Source: Psychromonas sp. (lineage in GTDB: Bacteria; Pseudomonadota; Gammaproteobacteria; Enterobacterales; Psychromonadaceae). From it: a stretch of DNA of 8,681 nucleotides. This document shows, one piece after another, positions 6,813 to 8,681 of the stretch. Where the stretch lies: NCBI GenBank assembly GCA_023145575.1, contig JAGLDN010000389.1:1-8681 (forward strand), given 5' to 3'. Made by a program: the position numbers and the translations under genes. The notes below the pieces were generated by a model. It was not told the origin of the DNA and ran no database searches. It saw nothing but the letters and a program-made list of their open reading frames with translations. Within the stretch, counting starts at the first letter, position 1, and each line of letters starts with the position of its first letter.

Positions 6813-7380
6813 TTAACTGATTTTTGTGCTTTGATTACCGAAGTAAAACTGGTTAATGTAAGTGAAGAAAAAAAGTATCATCCTGTTTATTGGAGCATAG
6901 ACCCTGTAAGGTGATTATCGTTTTAAATACTTCATCATTTGTATCATCACAAGAGTCAGCATATATAAAATTTTCACGATTACATTTAAATTTTCTTGTT
7001 TTCCAGTTGTTCAATTCTTTGTAGTTACTCTCGACAACCATTTCACTAAAACGATGGAAGCATTGAAGCCTACCGGAGCCTCTGTTTCTATAGCCTTTGC
7101 TAGTATCAAGTAACTCATTAAAACGAGTATAAGACTGAGTATTAAAACCTGCACCGCTGTCTGTAATCGTTATAAAGTCTAGTCGTTTAGTATCATCATA
7201 TTAGTCATTGAAATGAAATTCGATCTCAATAACTTATTGTTGTGTACTTTGACGCTCAATAATTGACTCTAGTGAATTTGCTAGTGATTAAAAAAAGGAG
7301 TCAATGGATCCTTTGACGCTTTGATCAACCTCAACATGCCATGTAAGTTAGCCCTAGGGCTCTTTTGCATTATCTAACAC
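6813..7380 (-). pseudogene. Decayed GHKL-type ATPase (Hsp90/histidine-kinase fold) gene
   Basis: One frame reads from a GTG at 7380 to a TAA at 6853, 176 codons without a frameshift, but with internal stops at codons 9 (TAG, 7354-7356), 11 (7348-7350), 31 (7288-7290), 49 (7234-7236) and 60 (7201-7203), all TAA after the first. Between and after them the frame clearly codes: SLANSLESIIERQ resembles the N-box helix, ITDSGAGFN (72-80) is the D-x-G-x-G box, and GYRNRGSGRLQCFHRF (96-111) is the glycine-rich ATP lid. After a T7 tract near codon 170 the neighbouring frame continues as INQFYFGNQSTKIS to a TAA at 6813, which suggests one frameshift. The rest of the protein is missing. It starts one base after the stop of the type ISP gene, so it was probably co-transcribed with it. 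Its original role is unknown. No usable start lies between codon 60 and Met114, so a functional product is unlikely. Confidence 0.7.
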
Positions 7381-7381
7381 C

Positions 7382-8681
7382 TTAAATATCTAACTTCGGT
7401 AAGCTTTTCACTATTTTCATGGTTTCAAGACTTACTGTGATAACACGTTGGAATAGCTCTAATGGGTATTTAGCATTACCCATCGTTTCAATTGCCCAAT
7501 CATTAGCATCATTCGTTATTTGTGACTTTTTATCAGTAGAAACGCCTTGACGTTCCATTACCCAATCTAGTGCAGGTTTACCGTTAACAATGTATTCATA
7601 GGCTTCAACTGGAATATTTTTGATGGTGATTTGGTTATTATAAATAACAGTTGTTAAGTCTTTATCCTTACCGTTTTTGGCATATTTCATTTTGGTTACA
7701 TAGTAATCTTCATTTTCAAATTCTGTTATGGACTTCCCACCAGTTTCGAGCGTGACTGGATAACACTCCATTGTCTCATAGTTTAGATGTAACTCTGCTA
7801 ATTCGCGACCAGCAATTGAAAAGAGAAAAAAGTCTTTTTCACTTTTTACAAAGGGTACACGAGGCAACGTTTTACTTAAATTCTCGCCATATTTTAAAAA
7901 GTAATCTTCAGAATGCAATATTCCGTAAACATAAAAGAAAATATCCTCTTTAGTTATATTTTCGTTCGGATATGAGGTCATAGCTTTATTTAAAATAATA
8001 TCCGTCAAACCATCCGACTTAGAATCATTATATAAATAAAGAGGAAAACCTTGGCCTCCTGAGTGCTGCATATTTAAATCAGGGAGATTCTCACTCATTA
8101 AAGCAGAAAACCTTTTTCCACTACTACCTGAACCACTAATATAAATAATCTTGTTTTCACTTGTATAATTAGGAAATAGTTTTGGGATTTGGTAAATCAT
8201 ATCATTAAAGTTTTTGTCAAAATAAATCCAAGCCTTGGTAAATGGTCTATATAAACCTTTAACAATCTTTTTGTTATCAAATTCAGGTGTTTTTTGTTTG
8301 GTGAAGTCATTTTTCAGACTTCGATTCCAACTTATTTTAGTAGCATCATTATTAATAAAGTCATTTACTTTTCCTGTATAACTTAGATTTAAACTTTTTT
8401 GAACTTCAGAGTTATAAAACTCAACCATTTTAGTCATATTTGAGTTAGTAATCTTACGTGAATAATTCCAACACCAAGCATCTCGACTAGTTGCGACACC
8501 TCTTGAGTAACTGTTAAAAAAACCAATTTCATCAGACTTAGAATCTTTATTACCCATAACAGAATGCTCATAAAAGCTTTCATCACGTTGATTAATCCAA
8601 TCATGATATTTATCAGGAGTAATTTCAGTCCATTTATTTTGTTTAGAAATACCATTTACACTAGGGGCTGTTGATCTTTCA
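7382..8681 (-). CDS. Type ISP restriction-modification enzyme, C-terminal part (5' end beyond window)
   Basis: The frame is open from the right edge to TAA at 7382, giving the last 432 residues. The ATG at 8557 is internal: the frame upstream of it still matches the family (ITPDKYHDWINQR, fragment residues 20-32). Type ISP enzymes such as LlaGI and LlaBIII are single chains of about 1,500-1,600 residues with Mrr-like nuclease, helicase, N6-adenine methylase and target-recognition parts; they methylate one strand and cut unmodified phage DNA after translocating. The visible part is the end of the methylase/linker and the target-recognition region. Family-typical blocks include SRGVATSRDAWCWNYS (about 59-74), GLYRPFTKAWIYF, FPLYLYND, AGRELAELHLNYE, NGKPALDWVMERQG and the C-terminal YPLELFQRVITVSLETMKIV. 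No frameshift or stop is seen, so this end looks functional. The nuclease, helicase and NPPY methylase motifs lie outside the window. Confidence 0.9.
   Translation of the reverse strand, partial: ERSTAPSVNGISKQNKWTEITPDKYHDWINQRDESFYEHSVMGNKDSKSDEIGFFNSYSRGVATSRDAWCWNYSRKITNSNMTKMVEFYNSEVQKSLNLSYTGKVNDFINNDATKISWNRSLKNDFTKQKTPEFDNKKIVKGLYRPFTKAWIYFDKNFNDMIYQIPKLFPNYTSENKIIYISGSGSSGKRFSALMSENLPDLNMQHSGGQGFPLYLYNDSKSDGLTDIILNKAMTSYPNENITKEDIFFYVYGILHSEDYFLKYGENLSKTLPRVPFVKSEKDFFLFSIAGRELAELHLNYETMECYPVTLETGGKSITEFENEDYYVTKMKYAKNGKDKDLTTVIYNNQITIKNIPVEAYEYIVNGKPALDWVMERQGVSTDKKSQITNDANDWAIETMGNAKYPLELFQRVITVSLETMKIVKSLPKLDI

Noticed and set aside
6853..7041. 62-codon - strand open frame as an independent small gene
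   Set aside because: It is the tail of the GHKL ATPase frame, starting at an internal Met114 after the ATP-lid motif, with no ribosome binding site of its own.
7312..7370. ATG at 7370 with AAGGTG upstream as the start of the ATPase gene
   Set aside because: It is in a different frame from the conserved ATPase sequence and runs into a stop after about 30 codons; it might be the old start only if an early indel occurred.
8434..8655. 73-codon - strand frame starting MVFLNKINGLK
   Set aside because: It is an out-of-frame shadow of the type ISP gene, whose own frame stays open and matches the family through this stretch.

Overview
The window looks like chromosomal DNA from an AT-rich gammaproteobacterium, most likely a marine Vibrio/Shewanella/Psychromonas-like lineage. 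This rests on the enterobacterial-type Met-Leu-Gln tRNA cluster, a FlgJ with a C-terminal muramidase domain, a sigma-54 promoter in front of flagellar genes, and a rhombosortase, a protease class typical of Vibrio, Shewanella and relatives. The genus is an inference; no marker here settles it.

Layout, left to right. (1) 1-493: a tRNA cluster on the + strand, tRNA-Met (5' part outside the window), Leu(UAG), Gln(UUG), Gln(UUG), Leu(UAG). The two Gln genes are identical and lie in an 88-bp direct repeat. (2) 494-1343: about 850 bases with no convincing gene. They hold short repeats with the core GTATATACC, including a small element with inverted ends, and finish in a clean sigma-54 (-24/-12) promoter. 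(3) 1344-5873: flgJ, flgK and flgL, which encode the rod cap/muramidase and the two hook-filament junction proteins. flgJ and flgK overlap by one base and flgL follows after 70 bases. (4) 5874-6141: a short convergent spacer. (5) 6142-6729, - strand: a rhombosortase-like intramembrane serine protease. (6) 6813-8681, - strand: the end of a defence locus. It holds the C-terminal 432 codons of a type ISP (single-chain, Mrr-helicase-methylase-TRD) restriction-modification enzyme entering from beyond the right edge. One base after its stop comes the remnant of a GHKL (Hsp90/histidine-kinase-fold) ATPase gene.

FlgJ, FlgK and FlgL act together in flagellar assembly: FlgJ opens the cell wall for the rod, and FlgK and FlgL join hook to filament. 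The usual flgB-flgI genes do not precede flgJ here and no flagellin gene follows flgL, so this is a detached block with its own sigma-54 promoter. The right-hand part is accessory defence DNA. Its most unusual element is the GHKL ATPase frame, which runs for 176 codons without a frameshift yet carries five internal stop codons, all in its first 60 codons. I take it as a pseudogene of an accessory protein once co-transcribed with the ISP enzyme.
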